From Neochlamydia sp. AcF84 (GTDB taxonomy: Bacteria > Chlamydiota > Chlamydiia > Chlamydiales > Parachlamydiaceae): 64,000 nt of DNA. The stretch is from positions 43,562 through 107,561 of the forward strand of contig NZ_VJOT01000043.1 of assembly GCF_011087585.1 (NCBI RefSeq), written 5' to 3'. This document shows positions 46,771-58,800 of this stretch, piece after piece (positions within the stretch are counted from its first letter, which is position 1; every line of letters begins with the position of its first letter). Both the position numbers and the translations under genes were made by a program. Below the pieces are notes generated by a model, which did no database searches, was not told the DNA's origin, and saw only the letters and a program-made list of their open reading frames with translations.

Positions 46771-49082
46771 TATTTTTTTGATTTTTTCTTGCGTGGGAAT
46801 TTTTTTGAGCTTTTTCTTTTTGCGGCAGTATATAGAAAATCTTTTAACCTGGGTTTAGAAACAGGACGAGAGGGTAAAGGTTTCCTCATTTTATTTGACT
46901 TTAGCAGCGTAGATTTTACTTCAGGTATAAGTGTCCAGGAGCATTCCAAGGTAATAAAATCAACTTTTTTTAGCATGATAGTAATTTTGTCTCCTGCTAC
47001 AAAAGTTTTATGAGTATGGCGTCCTTTTAAAGCCAAATTGCCTTCATCATATATATAGTAATCCCCATCTAGCTCCGATACATGTAAATAGCTTTCAAGC
47101 ATTACATCTAAAACCTCAAAGATTATTCCAAAATTTTTTATACGGGTGACCACAGCTTCATACTGTTGGTAGGGCTCTATTTGCTGGCGGGAATATAGCA
47201 AGCGCAATTTCTTGAGAGTTTTTACACTAGCTTCTGCTCGAGCACTTTGTCTTTCTTTTTCTGAGCAATTATTAGCTACAATTTCTAAAGCTTCATAAGC
47301 TTCTTCTTCATGGAAAAGCGAGCGATGAATCACTAAGTCAATATAACGGCGTATAGGGCTTGTAAAATGACAATAATGAGTTAAGCCTAAACCAAAGTGA
47401 CCTATATTGTTCGGTGAATAAATAGCTAAACGCATGCGGCGTATATAACTTGTAGCTAGATACTGTCCATAGGAAGAATTCATAGCTTCTTCAAAAAGCT
47501 TTTGAATTTCTGCATTACTAGGCGTATCAGATAAATTATAGCCAAAAGCTCTAGCTAACGCGGCAAATTCTTTCATACTTTCTTCAGCAGGCTCATCGTG
47601 AACGCGGTAGGTCAAATTTTTACCTATCGCTGTCAAATGCCTGGCGACTGTTTCATTGGCTTTCAGCATAAATTCTTCCACCAATTGATGGGTTATATCA
47701 TAGGTAATATAATCTGTACCCTGAGGCATACCTTTTTCATCCACTAAAATGACCAGCTCTGGCAAAGCAAATTCAATACTTCCTCTCTCAAAGCGTTTTT
47801 TCTTCAATAAGCTGCATAACTCCACCATAAGATGGAGAGTAGGAGCGTGGGGAGAAAGCTTTTTACCTTCTAAAATTTGCTTAGCTTCTTTGTAGGTAAA
47901 ACGTTTCTTGCTTTTGATTACACTGCGGGTAATGCGATAGTCAATTTCGTTCCCATTACGATCAAAAGTAATTAAAACAGAAACGGTCAGTCTATTTACT
48001 TGAGGTTTAAGGCTGCATAAATTATCAGATAAGATGGAAGGAAGCATGGGAAGACAGGTTCCGGGAAAATAAGTAGAGTTGCACCGCATAGCAGCCTCTC
48101 TATCTAAAGCTGTCCCAGGCGTCACGTAATAAGATACATCTGCAATATGAACTCCTAGATGATAATGCCCCTGCTGATCTTTGGAAAGGTGGATGGCATC
48201 ATCAAAATCTTTAGCCGTATCGGGGTCAATAGTAAAGCATTCAATCTTACGAAAATCCTCTCTTCCTTGAAGATCTTTGGCAGAAACTCGCGTCCCTATT
48301 TTTTTCGCCTCATCTATAGTCTGTGCAGAAAAATCAGAGCGTAAGCCGAACTCTTCGATTGCTGCTTTAACATCACAAGAAGGATCAGAGATATGTCCAA
48401 GGTAGTGAGAATATTTACAATATGTTTCCGTATCTTTGCTGCCCCAGTCTGTGACTTGCATAACTATTCTATCGCCTTCCTGAAGGCTCCTTTCTTTTGA
48501 AGGCTCAACAATCACTCTTTGAGAGAGGCCTAGTAGAGGAACATAAGCTAGAATTTCACCATACCGATCTACTTTTCTTATTATTCCGGCTACATGAGTG
48601 CGTGCTCGTTCTAGAATGGCTATAACTTTACCTTCAGGTCCTTTTTCTTTAAAAGGGGGATCTTCCACACGTACTTCAACTATATCTCCATCTACCGCAT
48701 TCTGAATTAAATGCTTGGGAATAAAGATGTCCTCCGAATAAATGGATGGATTTTCAACTTTTAGAAATCCAAATCCTCTTGGATGGACGCTTAAAGTGCC
48801 TTTAACAATTTCGGTTGTCGAGCTTTTCAGGGCGTAACGTTTATGCTCTAGGCTAGCTAAGCCTGATTGATGCAAATGGGTGAGGACTCTGCCGAAAATT
48901 TCGCGATACTGCTCGGGCAGATGCAACCGTTCAAAAAGCTCGGATTCATTCATAGCTAAGTACCCTTTACCAGCCATAAATTCTTGAGTAATTTTTAGCA
49001 AGTTTTCATACAGACGATCTTCTTTACTTCTTTGGATGGAGCCGAGCTCCTTTTTTTTTGACTTTTTGTTGTTCTTTCGCAT
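46770..49082 (-). CDS. rnr: Ribonuclease R
   Basis: This 770-residue 3'-5' exoribonuclease degrades structured RNA. Cold-shock-type OB domains (GTLSVHPRGFGFLKVE near 95) precede the RNB catalytic domain with the metal-binding TIDPDTAKDFDDAIHL near 290 and the TSPIRRYIDLVIHR near 570. An S1 domain (EAVVTRIKNFGIIFEV) and a Lys-rich tail (RKSSKKFPRKKKSKK) close the protein; such tails help RNA or ribosome binding. It is coupled to the methyladenine glycosylase and divergent from leuS. Confidence 0.96.
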   Translation of the reverse strand: MRKNNKKSKKKELGSIQRSKEDRLYENLLKITQEFMAGKGYLAMNESELFERLHLPEQYREIFGRVLTHLHQSGLASLEHKRYALKSSTTEIVKGTLSVHPRGFGFLKVENPSIYSEDIFIPKHLIQNAVDGDIVEVRVEDPPFKEKGPEGKVIAILERARTHVAGIIRKVDRYGEILAYVPLLGLSQRVIVEPSKERSLQEGDRIVMQVTDWGSKDTETYCKYSHYLGHISDPSCDVKAAIEEFGLRSDFSAQTIDEAKKIGTRVSAKDLQGREDFRKIECFTIDPDTAKDFDDAIHLSKDQQGHYHLGVHIADVSYYVTPGTALDREAAMRCNSTYFPGTCLPMLPSILSDNLCSLKPQVNRLTVSVLITFDRNGNEIDYRITRSVIKSKKRFTYKEAKQILEGKKLSPHAPTLHLMVELCSLLKKKRFERGSIEFALPELVILVDEKGMPQGTDYITYDITHQLVEEFMLKANETVARHLTAIGKNLTYRVHDEPAEESMKEFAALARAFGYNLSDTPSNAEIQKLFEEAMNSSYGQYLATSYIRRMRLAIYSPNNIGHFGLGLTHYCHFTSPIRRYIDLVIHRSLFHEEEAYEALEIVANNCSEKERQSARAEASVKTLKKLRLLYSRQQIEPYQQYEAVVTRIKNFGIIFEVLDVMLESYLHVSELDGDYYIYDEGNLALKGRHTHKTFVAGDKITIMLKKVDFITLECSWTLIPEVKSTLLKSNKMRKPLPSRPVSKPRLKDFLYTAAKRKSSKKFPRKKKSKK

Positions 49083-49138
49083 AAAGTTCTAACGGTTCTT
49101 TCTCATAAATTTATACGTATACTACTTTGGATAAAAGA

Positions 49139-51655
49139 ATGAAATATGATCATAAAAAAATTGAAGCAAAATGGCAAAAATTTTGGTCTGATAATAAAAC
49201 TTTTAAAGCAGAAATTGATCCCTCTAAGCCTAAGTATTATATTTTAGACATGTTTCCTTATCCTTCGGGAGCAGGTTTACATGTAGGACATCTTATAGGA
49301 TACACAGCTACAGATATTTTGGCACGCTATAAAAGGCAAAAGGGCTATAATGTACTACACCCTATGGGGTGGGACAGTTTTGGATTGCCTGCAGAGCAAT
49401 ATGCTATACGTACTGGCACACATCCAGCCGAAACCACAAAATATAATGTGCTTAATTTTAAGCGCCAGCTTTCGCGTGTAGGTTATTCCTACGATTGGGA
49501 TCGGGAAATTTCTACTAGCGATCCATCTTATTTTAAATGGACGCAATGGATTTTCACCCTTTTATATGAAAGAGGATTAGCTTACGAAGCAGAGATGATG
49601 GTGAACTATTGCCCTGCCTTAGGAACAGTGCTAGCAAATGAAGAGATTGAAAATGGCTTTAGTAAAGAAGGAGGTCATCCTGTTGAGCGCAGGCCCTTAC
49701 GCCAATGGATACTAAAAATCACTGCCTATGCTGAACGCTTAATTAAAGACTTAGAATTAGTGGATTGGCCAGAAAGCTTAAAAAAATTACAAATTAATTG
49801 GATCGGAAAAAGTGAGGGGGCTTCTATACGCTTTCCGATAAAAAATAGCGATTGTTGCCTAGAAGTTTATACTACACGTCCTGAGACACTTTTTGGCGTA
49901 ACTTATCTGGTTTTAGCTCCTGAGCATCCTTTGGTTTCAAAGATTACTTCAAAAACTCAGCAAGCTTGCACAGCAGAGTATCAAAAAACAGCAGCTTCTA
50001 AAACAGATTTGGAAAGAACAGATCTAAATAAGAATAAAAGTGGCGTTTTTACAGGTGCTTATGCCATTAACCCTGCCAATGGCAAAGACATTCCGGTATG
50101 GATTTCGGATTATGTTATCCCGGGGTATGGTACCGGCGCTATTATGTCTGTTCCTGCCCATGACGAGCGCGATTTTGAATTTGCTAAAAAATTTGATCTT
50201 CCACTGGTATATGTCTACAACGTTCATCCAGAAGATTCGATGGCCTATCAAGCTGTAACGGAGGAGAGCGTATGTATTCATAGTGAAAATGAGGAAATTT
50301 CCTTAAATGGCTTGAAGCAAGCTGAGGCCACAAAAAAGATCATGGAGTGGCTAGAAAGAAAAGGGATAGGTAAAAGTACGGTTACTTATAAATTGCGCGA
50401 CTGGCTATTTTCGCGCCAAAGGTATTGGGGCGAACCTTTTCCTATTTTGCATTTTGAAGATGGGACAAAGCGTGTCCTGGAAATAGACGAGCTTCCTTTA
50501 ACGTTGCCAGCCGTGTCTAACTATAAACCCTTAGGCGATGGCCAAAGCCCCTTAGGTAAAGTAGAAGACTGGATAAATATCCATGATAATAAAACAGGTA
50601 AAAAGGCTCGACGAGAGACAAATACAATGCCTAATTGGGCAGGATCTTGTTGGTATTATCTACGATTTTGTGATCCGCATAATGATCAACAAGCCTGGGG
50701 CCAAGAAGCAGAAAAATATTGGGGTCCTGTGGATATGTATGTAGGAGGAGTAGAGCATGCTGTCTTGCATCTTTTGTATGCTCGTTTTTGGCATAAAGTA
50801 CTTTTCGATTGCGGATATGTCAGCTTTTGTGAGCCTTTTAAGGCTTTGCGCAATCAAGGTTTAATGGTAGCACGTTCCTATCAAAATAGTTTAGGAACTT
50901 ATGTCGCACCTGAAGAGGTGATCGAAAGAGAAGGCCATTACTTTCATCGGCAATCAGGGGAAGAGCTTAAAAGCCAGATTGATAAGATGTCTAAATCTAA
51001 GCTTAATGGTGTCTCACCGGATGACGTGATTGAGGAATATGGTACCGATGCATTGCGATTATATGAAATGTTTTTAGGGCCCTTAGATAAAGAGAAGGTA
51101 TGGAGTTCAGAAGCGGTGAGCGGTTGCCGACGTTTTCTTGTTCGTTTTTATGAAATGGCTACCTCAGATAAGCTAGCCTATGAAGATTCCGAAGAAGCTT
51201 TTAAATTAGGCCATCGCCTAGTGCATGGAGTAGAAAAGGATATTGAAGCTTTACAATTCAATACCGCTATTGCCAAAATGATGGAATTTATAAATGACTT
51301 TACAAAATTGCCTTTATATCCTCGCTCAGTCGTTAAGATGGCCACGCAAGCTTTAATGCCGTTTGCTCCTCATCTTGCAGAGGAAATTTGGGAGTTACTA
51401 GATTGTAAAGAAGCTCTATCTTTTGCCCCGTTTCCCCAAATTAATGAAAATTATTTAGTGGATTCGCATGTTACTTACATCGTTCAAATTAATGGTAAGC
51501 TTAGGGCTAGATTAACGCTACCTATTGATATATCCCAAGAAGCAATCCTTGAGGCCGCGGAAAAAAATCCTTTGGTTACTAAATATTTAGAAGGTCAAAC
51601 TGTACAAAAGATTGTTTTTGTGCCTAATAAATTGTTAAACATTGTGATAGGTTGA
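49139..51655 (+). CDS. leuS: Leucyl-tRNA synthetase
   Basis: LeuS of about 838 residues charges tRNA-Leu. The HIGH motif appears as GLHVGHLIGY near residue 40, the editing (CP1) domain has GTGAIMSVPAHDERDFEFA near 340, and the KMSKS motif is intact as KMSKSKLNGV near 620. The C-terminal anticodon-binding and TAxxGEF-type tail is present. The ATG at 49139 is preferred over a TTG 12 bases upstream. It shares a 56-base divergent promoter gap with rnr. Confidence 0.97.
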   Translation: MKYDHKKIEAKWQKFWSDNKTFKAEIDPSKPKYYILDMFPYPSGAGLHVGHLIGYTATDILARYKRQKGYNVLHPMGWDSFGLPAEQYAIRTGTHPAETTKYNVLNFKRQLSRVGYSYDWDREISTSDPSYFKWTQWIFTLLYERGLAYEAEMMVNYCPALGTVLANEEIENGFSKEGGHPVERRPLRQWILKITAYAERLIKDLELVDWPESLKKLQINWIGKSEGASIRFPIKNSDCCLEVYTTRPETLFGVTYLVLAPEHPLVSKITSKTQQACTAEYQKTAASKTDLERTDLNKNKSGVFTGAYAINPANGKDIPVWISDYVIPGYGTGAIMSVPAHDERDFEFAKKFDLPLVYVYNVHPEDSMAYQAVTEESVCIHSENEEISLNGLKQAEATKKIMEWLERKGIGKSTVTYKLRDWLFSRQRYWGEPFPILHFEDGTKRVLEIDELPLTLPAVSNYKPLGDGQSPLGKVEDWINIHDNKTGKKARRETNTMPNWAGSCWYYLRFCDPHNDQQAWGQEAEKYWGPVDMYVGGVEHAVLHLLYARFWHKVLFDCGYVSFCEPFKALRNQGLMVARSYQNSLGTYVAPEEVIEREGHYFHRQSGEELKSQIDKMSKSKLNGVSPDDVIEEYGTDALRLYEMFLGPLDKEKVWSSEAVSGCRRFLVRFYEMATSDKLAYEDSEEAFKLGHRLVHGVEKDIEALQFNTAIAKMMEFINDFTKLPLYPRSVVKMATQALMPFAPHLAEEIWELLDCKEALSFAPFPQINENYLVDSHVTYIVQINGKLRARLTLPIDISQEAILEAAEKNPLVTKYLEGQTVQKIVFVPNKLLNIVIG

Positions 51656-52307
51656 AAATTTAAAGGCTTATTGGGTGTCTATCTAAATAGGTGAGTTTAA
51701 AAAAGTTAAGTTTTCTTGTATATAAAATAGCTATCTTTCATGGATAGGTAAATAGGGGAGGATTTAAAATTAAAGAGTTTCGACCATGGCCTAAGCCTTT
51801 AAGAGGGTAGGAGATGTGTAAGCATTCCGCCTATCTTATAGGCTAGGCTTATTTTTTTGATTTTAAAGGCAAAGCCTTAAATCTGTTAAGTTTTTATTAA
51901 AAGCATTGTTTCATTTTTTATTTGATATCTTTTATTTCAATTATTTTATTGGCCATATTATTATAATTTTATCGTTGTAATGCAGGTCCTATATTTTGCA
52001 GCAGCTCTTTAATCCCTGCTATATTTAATAACAGCGATCTTTTTAAGAAGCAAGCTAGCTTCCCATGAATGAAACCTTTTTTAGATGATATATTTATAAT
52101 TTTTAAGAAAGTAATACGCTTTGAAAAAACCAAGTCTGCATACCTAATCCTTTAAAAATTGCCTCTTTATTTACTGAATGCAATTTTATAAAGCATGAGA
52201 TTACATAAAAAGTAGCTTGAGAAGTAGTTTGAAAGTATATAATTAAATTTTTACAAATACCTTTTCTTCTCATTCTCAGTTTAGTTAAATCACTTTTAGG
52301 GGTTTAG
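51656..52307. other. Convergent intergenic region after leuS
   Basis: About 650 bases between the converging leuS and 920-residue gene, with no credible open frame. A short hairpin (GCCTAT/ATAGGC, 51829-51843) followed by a T-run at 51852-51858 may terminate leuS transcription, though it lies 170 bases beyond the stop. Confidence 0.4.
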
Positions 52308-55070
52308 CTAATCTTCCCTTTTCTCATGTGGCAGAGTTTCAATTTGCCATTCCTCTTTCTTGTAAATAAAAGGAAACTCAGCACTCTTAACACCTATTAG
52401 CTCTTTTGCATGGCGAAGTCTTTCTCTAACTCCTGGCTTATCGAATATTTCGAATGCTTGCATTAAGCCTAAAATATTTTTATGAAGCTGGCGTGGAGCT
52501 GTTACCAGGGTAGAAGCCTCAAAAATTGCCAGCACTTCTTTCCATAAAGGAGATTCTTTCTCTTCTTGATAAATCGGTTTTTCTTCTAGATCACACATGA
52601 TTAATACCATTTTAAGCAAGAGGCTCACTACAATATCTGTTCGATCTGTCGCATCAGAAGAGAAGCAAGCAAAAGCATCGGCTTTCATAAAGGGTAGAAG
52701 GGCTAATATAAGGCGAGCATTAAACAATTTAATAAAAATATGTCGATGGCTTTGCATCAAGGGATCTACATCTTTAAAAAAAATTTCCTTTACTTCATAC
52801 ATACATTTAGTGGCCAATTCCTTGAATTCCAGGCTGATCTTCCACGCTTTGGGAAATACATAGTCAGCCCGATTACTTGATTCTTCTGCTATTCCTGGAG
52901 AAATAATTTTCTCCATCAGGGCAGCCATAAAGGCTTGCGTTGTTTTATAACGAGGAATGTGAGGGGCCGGATCCATGTATTCTTCCTTAGGATAGAATAG
53001 GGCCGAATGGTTTAAGGGGAAAATAGCCACAAAAGTTGATAGCCATTTTTCACGGTTAAGGCTTATCAATGCATCAGTTTTAGCTCTTTCTGATTCATGT
53101 TTATTAAAAGTTTTGCTTTGCAAATTGATTAATAATAAGCGGCGCGAACCTGCTGAAAAAGTATCAAATTCAGGGTTTAAGCCTGTTTTCGAAGTAGGTC
53201 TAGCAAAGCGATGAAAATTTACTATTTTTTCTGAGCCATCTTTTTGGCTAACTTTGAGGTTTAAAATCTTGTAGGGAATCTTACACTGCTGATGATGATC
53301 TTTATATTTCAGGGTTTTCCATCCTAACAAATCGAGCAATGGAAGCTTATAGTGGGGGGGTAAAGCTACTATAGCGGCGTGTTGGACTTCTATAGGTAAC
53401 AATAAAAGATTGCTTTGCCTATAAACTATAAAGCGCGTCTCTTTTTTAATTAACTCTTCCAATCCTATAGGCATTATTTCTTTCAAGGCCTTTCTCATTA
53501 ATGCCACGCCATTAATCTCTGTAAACATGTGATCACACAGCTGCTTTAGCACCAAGGCATAACCACTAGCTGATTCTTCACCTAGCGATTTGTATAATTC
53601 AAAATCATCTTTAGCGTCTTTCAATATCTCTCGCAATTTGGATAGGCAAGCTATATGAGATTCTTTCCTCATCTGATTATAGACAGGGGATTTACAAATC
53701 TTAGATCCAATATCGTTCGAAAGCGGCAGCCGCAAATCCGTTAAAAGTTTTATCAATTCTTCTACTTTTTCTTGGATAAGAGGGGAGTGATTAGGCCTAT
53801 TAGAGAGCTTGTCATGGATGAAAGCTTCGTTATTTACTACCCATTCATGCATAGATTTTAAAAGAGTAAAAATCTTTTCGTCCCTCCAAATGACTTTTCC
53901 CTCGTCTTTTTCCTCTTTCCAATAGCTTGCTAAAAAATTAGGAATATGCCAAAAAGTAGATAGCCATGAGTCTGAAGGGGTCTTCCACGTTCTTAAAAAT
54001 ACTTCAATTAATTCTTGCTTTTGTCCTAGCGGTAATAAGCTTTCCTGAACTATTTTTTCGCATAACAAATCCCATTTGGCTTTTTCTAAAGTTCCTTGAG
54101 CATAGCAACTAGAAAGATCTTCAAGAGTAAAAAGTAGGGTCTCAAATTTTTCTTTTCTAAAGCATTTACCATTAGAATAAGCGTTATATTGCCACAGATA
54201 GCGTTGATACCTTATTTCGGCAACACTCATCTTCAATTGCTCGGAGATAAATTCCCATAGTTCTTTTTCATCCGAATATTTAAGAGGAACTTTACAGATT
54301 TCGCTACAAAATAAGTCCCATTCCTCATCCCTTAAACTTTTTTGCTTATATTTTAAGATTAGCTGTTGGCAAGTAAGGATAATCTTATCATAGAGCGTCT
54401 TATAAGTGTGAGTTTCTTCACTTTTTTGTTCTTCAATAGATAAAGAAGATAAGGTATTGACATAACTTTCAAGGGCTGCCATTTGAATGCGTAATTGGTA
54501 TATTAGTGGGGGATCTCCTTCTCTGTTAGACCAGATATTAAAGATAAGCCTTAGCAGCTCTTTTTGATGTTCGTGGCTGCAATGAATTGTAGTGATCCGT
54601 TGATATAACCATTCGGTATTGAAGGGGTGTTCCTGCTCTTTAGGCGAAGAGTAGTAATGGGTAAAAAATTTTAACCTTTTGAAAGCTATTTTAAAGCTGT
54701 TTTCAGCACTATGCGGTTTAAACCTAAATTTCCATTCCAAATCTGAGAAATGTACTTCTAAACGCTCTTTTCTTAATTCCAACTCAGCGTGTAATGACAA
54801 CTTTTCTTTAAACAATTCGTAAATTTTATTTTCATTTTTAACCGATAAATTTAAACGAATGATCTGTCCGCGGATGGCATCCCATGCTTCCACTACATCC
54901 AAATCCAAATTATTAAATCTCTCAATAATAGCAGCAAGCTCTTCCATTTTTCTTAAAAAAATCCGTTGATATTGAAGAGGAGTTTTATCAGCATCTTGTA
55001 AGTCTTCAAAGCTAATGTAAGAAGAGGCAAGGGCTCCTTCCTGTGCTGCTTTAAAATGGGTAGTTAACAT
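52308..55070 (-). CDS. Large lineage-specific protein of 920 residues, unknown function
   Basis: I do not recognise this protein. It appears soluble, rich in Glu/Lys and mostly helical, with no signal peptide, membrane segment or obvious catalytic motif. The middle (about residues 590-640) has a locally distinct stretch, ILNLKVSQKDGSEKIVNFHR and GLNPEFDTFSAGSRR, that could be a beta-rich subdomain. The size and composition resemble other large chlamydia-specific proteins, some of which are secreted. It is convergent with leuS and divergent from the giant gene at 55816. Confidence 0.65.
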   Translation of the reverse strand: MLTTHFKAAQEGALASSYISFEDLQDADKTPLQYQRIFLRKMEELAAIIERFNNLDLDVVEAWDAIRGQIIRLNLSVKNENKIYELFKEKLSLHAELELRKERLEVHFSDLEWKFRFKPHSAENSFKIAFKRLKFFTHYYSSPKEQEHPFNTEWLYQRITTIHCSHEHQKELLRLIFNIWSNREGDPPLIYQLRIQMAALESYVNTLSSLSIEEQKSEETHTYKTLYDKIILTCQQLILKYKQKSLRDEEWDLFCSEICKVPLKYSDEKELWEFISEQLKMSVAEIRYQRYLWQYNAYSNGKCFRKEKFETLLFTLEDLSSCYAQGTLEKAKWDLLCEKIVQESLLPLGQKQELIEVFLRTWKTPSDSWLSTFWHIPNFLASYWKEEKDEGKVIWRDEKIFTLLKSMHEWVVNNEAFIHDKLSNRPNHSPLIQEKVEELIKLLTDLRLPLSNDIGSKICKSPVYNQMRKESHIACLSKLREILKDAKDDFELYKSLGEESASGYALVLKQLCDHMFTEINGVALMRKALKEIMPIGLEELIKKETRFIVYRQSNLLLLPIEVQHAAIVALPPHYKLPLLDLLGWKTLKYKDHHQQCKIPYKILNLKVSQKDGSEKIVNFHRFARPTSKTGLNPEFDTFSAGSRRLLLINLQSKTFNKHESERAKTDALISLNREKWLSTFVAIFPLNHSALFYPKEEYMDPAPHIPRYKTTQAFMAALMEKIISPGIAEESSNRADYVFPKAWKISLEFKELATKCMYEVKEIFFKDVDPLMQSHRHIFIKLFNARLILALLPFMKADAFACFSSDATDRTDIVVSLLLKMVLIMCDLEEKPIYQEEKESPLWKEVLAIFEASTLVTAPRQLHKNILGLMQAFEIFDKPGVRERLRHAKELIGVKSAEFPFIYKKEEWQIETLPHEKRED

Positions 55071-55815
55071 ATAGGATGGCCTTATAAATTAAATTTTATA
55101 GTAATTTTTCCTTATATAGATTCGCCCGACGCAAATAAAGAAAATATTACAGGCAATAGACTAGTTTTAAGATAACAAGATAGAAAAACAAGGACTTAAG
55201 AGTGATATTTTTATGCTTGATGCCTTAAAGGTCGATTTAGTAGTTTACAGATTTTTTTAATTTTTCTTCGATCAGTAAGGGTAGCGATTTTTAAGTTTTA
55301 ATGAATATAGTTATAAATATTTTTTAATTGTTAATTTTTTCTATTGCTAAAAAGGAAATTATAGAAATAAGCTTTTGATATTTTGCAATTGGAAGAAAGG
55401 CTTTAATAGGAGGATGTACGCAAGTAAGCTGCCACAGAAAAATGCTAACCTGTAGAGGGAGGATTCTATAGGCCTGCAGCTAGCCAAACACGCTTGCACC
55501 CAACTCATTTTACTGTAATATTTTTGTTTGCATTACCTGTTTGGCAGTAATGATTTAAGTAGGGCAATGCTCCTGGTCACCTCCCCATTTAGAACGGTTC
55601 TATAAATTAAACGAATGTTCAGAAAAAAATTCTACGGATTTGTCAATCCTCACCCCCGCCCTAAAAATAAAAAAGTCTAAAAAATATTAAAAAATGCTTA
55701 GTTGGCATTTAATCGGGCATAAATTTATAAGAACTTAATCTACTGTTAATTTACTTTAAAGGTTAAATCTAATATACTACAATGGTAAAACTATAATTTA
55801 AATTTAAGTGAATTT
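55071..55815. other. Divergent intergenic region between two large genes
   Basis: This 745-base AT-rich gap holds the promoters of two divergent genes. No open frame or RNA gene is convincing. The last 150 bases are almost pure A/T. Confidence 0.35.
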
Positions 55816-58800
55816 ATGCATCCTCTCCCTTCTATCAAGCCTGCTAAGCTAGCTGTACCTGCGCCAAGTTCTAATCCTCAAAAAGATCGCCTTCACCCTT
55901 CTTTTTCTCAGGGGATTGCTAGAGTATGGCGCCACACTACGCGCTTTTTAAGCTGTGGAAAATTATATAACGTTCCTTTAACTAAAAGAGATTTAAGGAT
56001 AATTGAGAAATTTAAACACACTCAACTTTATAAATTTCCCCATAAGCTTGAAGTTGTTGCTTGTTCTAATAAAGAAGCTCCCTCACATTTTAATGAGTCA
56101 TTGGAGGGTATGAGGGATTTTTCCCGCCAACTCGCTCAACTAGCGATGGAATGCATCCATGAACAGTACATCGCTTCCCCTGTAAAATGGGTAAATGAGA
56201 AATCGGAAGAAGTACCTCGTATTGTCAGCGATCTAGCCCAACAAGCTATTAAGATTGGCAGTCTTTCCGTAAAGCCTATTTTTGAATTAATTCAAAAATT
56301 TGAAGTTAATCAAAAGGCTATAGAGCAAATTGATAAATTGCTGGGCTGGGCAGTGCAGGATGTTCAACCTCTAGATTTTAAGGAGCGTAAAGAGTTTCAT
56401 CTGGCCTTCGAGGCAGAATTGTTAAATAAGATGGATAGTAAAGTTGATTTTGTGCTTCCACCTGCTTCTGAAAGTTTACCTCAAAAAAATATTAAAGAAC
56501 ACTTAGAGGTTTGCAGTGCTAAAATTGTAGATTGGCTTTTTGAATCTAATCATACACAATCACTTCTTAGCTTGTTTAATGATGAGCCTTACAAGCCTTC
56601 AGAAGAGATGATTAATTATGTTTTCCAACAAGCTTTACATTTGCTAGTGGAAAAGAAAATTATTTTTTACAAAAATAAAGCCAATCACATTCTCCAAAAC
56701 AGGCTCCCTCTCATTGTTGAAGCTTCCCTAAAAGAGAATGCTAGAAATATAACTGATTTGGTCTCTGGGCGCCTAGCTGAAATTTTAGACAATATGGGCG
56801 ATGAGCAATTTACTGTGCTATTCGATAAGATAGTCGAGGTCATAAGCAATCACCTTACAAATGTGGCTGATAGCTATGAAGAAGCAGAAAAAGCTGCTAG
56901 CGAGCATGCAAAACTTGAAAAGTATGCTCAACGGGTTATTACATGCAAGCCTGAAACTCAAAAAGAGATTAGAGACTATAATCTTTGTAAAAAATATTTA
57001 CAAAAACTTCACGAAATGGGGGGAGTACCTGCAATTGAGGAAGATGTTTTATTTAAAACCTTCCTCGCGCTTAATGGCAGCAAAGAATTTGTAATAGAAA
57101 ATAATACGACAGAAGAAATTTCTAAGCTTTTTTTAAATACTCTTTTACCTGATGTTATCGAAAATGGTAAGCATGTCAAGGGCTTAGAAAACCTATTATC
57201 TACCATAAAACTTCCTGAAGAATTTACTGAGCTGTTCAATGAAGCTAAAGAGATAGCTCAAATGGTTTTAACTCCTGAACAATACACTGAATTGGTTGAC
57301 TTAGGTAAAAACGCTAGTGATTTTAAAGAGCTAGCTTTGGATGGGTGCTCTGAATTAATCAAAATAGGCTTTAACGAAGCATTAGAGCTCCTTATTAAAC
57401 AAACGTCGAATCCTGAAGAGCTTAATCTTGTAATGACAAGCAGCATATTACCGGCTACGGTAGACATGATGGTGCAATCTTTTGCAGATGATCTCATTTA
57501 CCATAATCTTAATAAGCTTGCTCCTTATTTTTACAAGCTTCCCCATGCAGCAGCGGAGAAAAAACTTTTGCAGCTTTTGTTTCAATTGGCTAACGAAGAA
57601 GGAAAACTTTACGGATTTTCTAAAGAAAAAGAAGAGGCCTTTTTTAATATTGTTAAAATACGTCTAGATGAAATCGTCAAACTGATCCAAAAAGTAAAGA
57701 AAAGAGATCCTAAGAAAGATGGAATAAGATCAGTTGTTGCAATTATCAAAGCCTATTACAAAGAAGAAAATGCAAAAGGCAATAACCCTCATTTTGCCAA
57801 TTTTATTGACGTAGGTTTGCGTGTAGGCCAATTTGGCAATTTTCTTCCGCGTTTGTTTAACCTAAAAACCATACGCAATATGTCCAGTAAGCTGATTACT
57901 AGCTCTTTGCATAATCTTCGTCAATCCTACAGGCCTGGTCTTAATCGCCTAATTCCTTTGATGGAAGATAAATATCTTGATCGAGAGGTTATGAAGAAAT
58001 TGATCAAGCAATATCCTTCCTTGGAAGAGCTTGAATTAGATATACAGGCTATAGAAGAACGAATAAAGCAAGTAGAAGAAAAAGTTGGCTTTAATAGCAA
58101 TGATGACAGATTGCTTAATCAGTTGCTAAGCATGAAAAAACTTTTACAACATAACTTGAAGTTAAAAGAGGAAATATTAGCAGAAGATAATAAGCATCAA
58201 AAAGAAGTAATCCAAGCTCAGAAAAATCTTTCTGTAGAAGTAGATAAAGTCGCAAGACTGGGTTACGACATGATGCTTTACAAAGCAAAGAAAAAAATGC
58301 CTCTAATTGGCAAATTTATTTTTCGTTACCTGGTAGGAAATACTGCTGATAAGATTGGACAAACAGCTCTCAGAGTCATTGCTAAGACTATTGGCCGCCA
58401 GTCATTTAATGAGCATTTGCTCAATAAAATTCTTTTAACCTCATTATCAGCTATCCATATGACCACGGCGCTCAACCGCGAAGTAAAGCCTTTATTGCAT
58501 CCCAACAATCAGCTGAAAATTGATCATATCACTGTGCCTGTGACCGCACAATCTCGCCAAACTCCACCCCTAAAGATTGAAATTCCCCTGACAGGGGAAA
58601 GATTATCTACATGGGGAAAAATTCGCCGTTTTATAGTTGGAATATTTGCCCGTTTATTTAACTTATTTAGAACAAAGAAAATAAGCTTAAGCGGTAAACA
58701 AATTAAACTGATGGAATACATAAATAAGGACAAAGAAGCAACTCCTGCCCCCGCTCTAACTGTTCCCTCTACGCCTTCGGTAGAAGCAGTCAGTGCCATC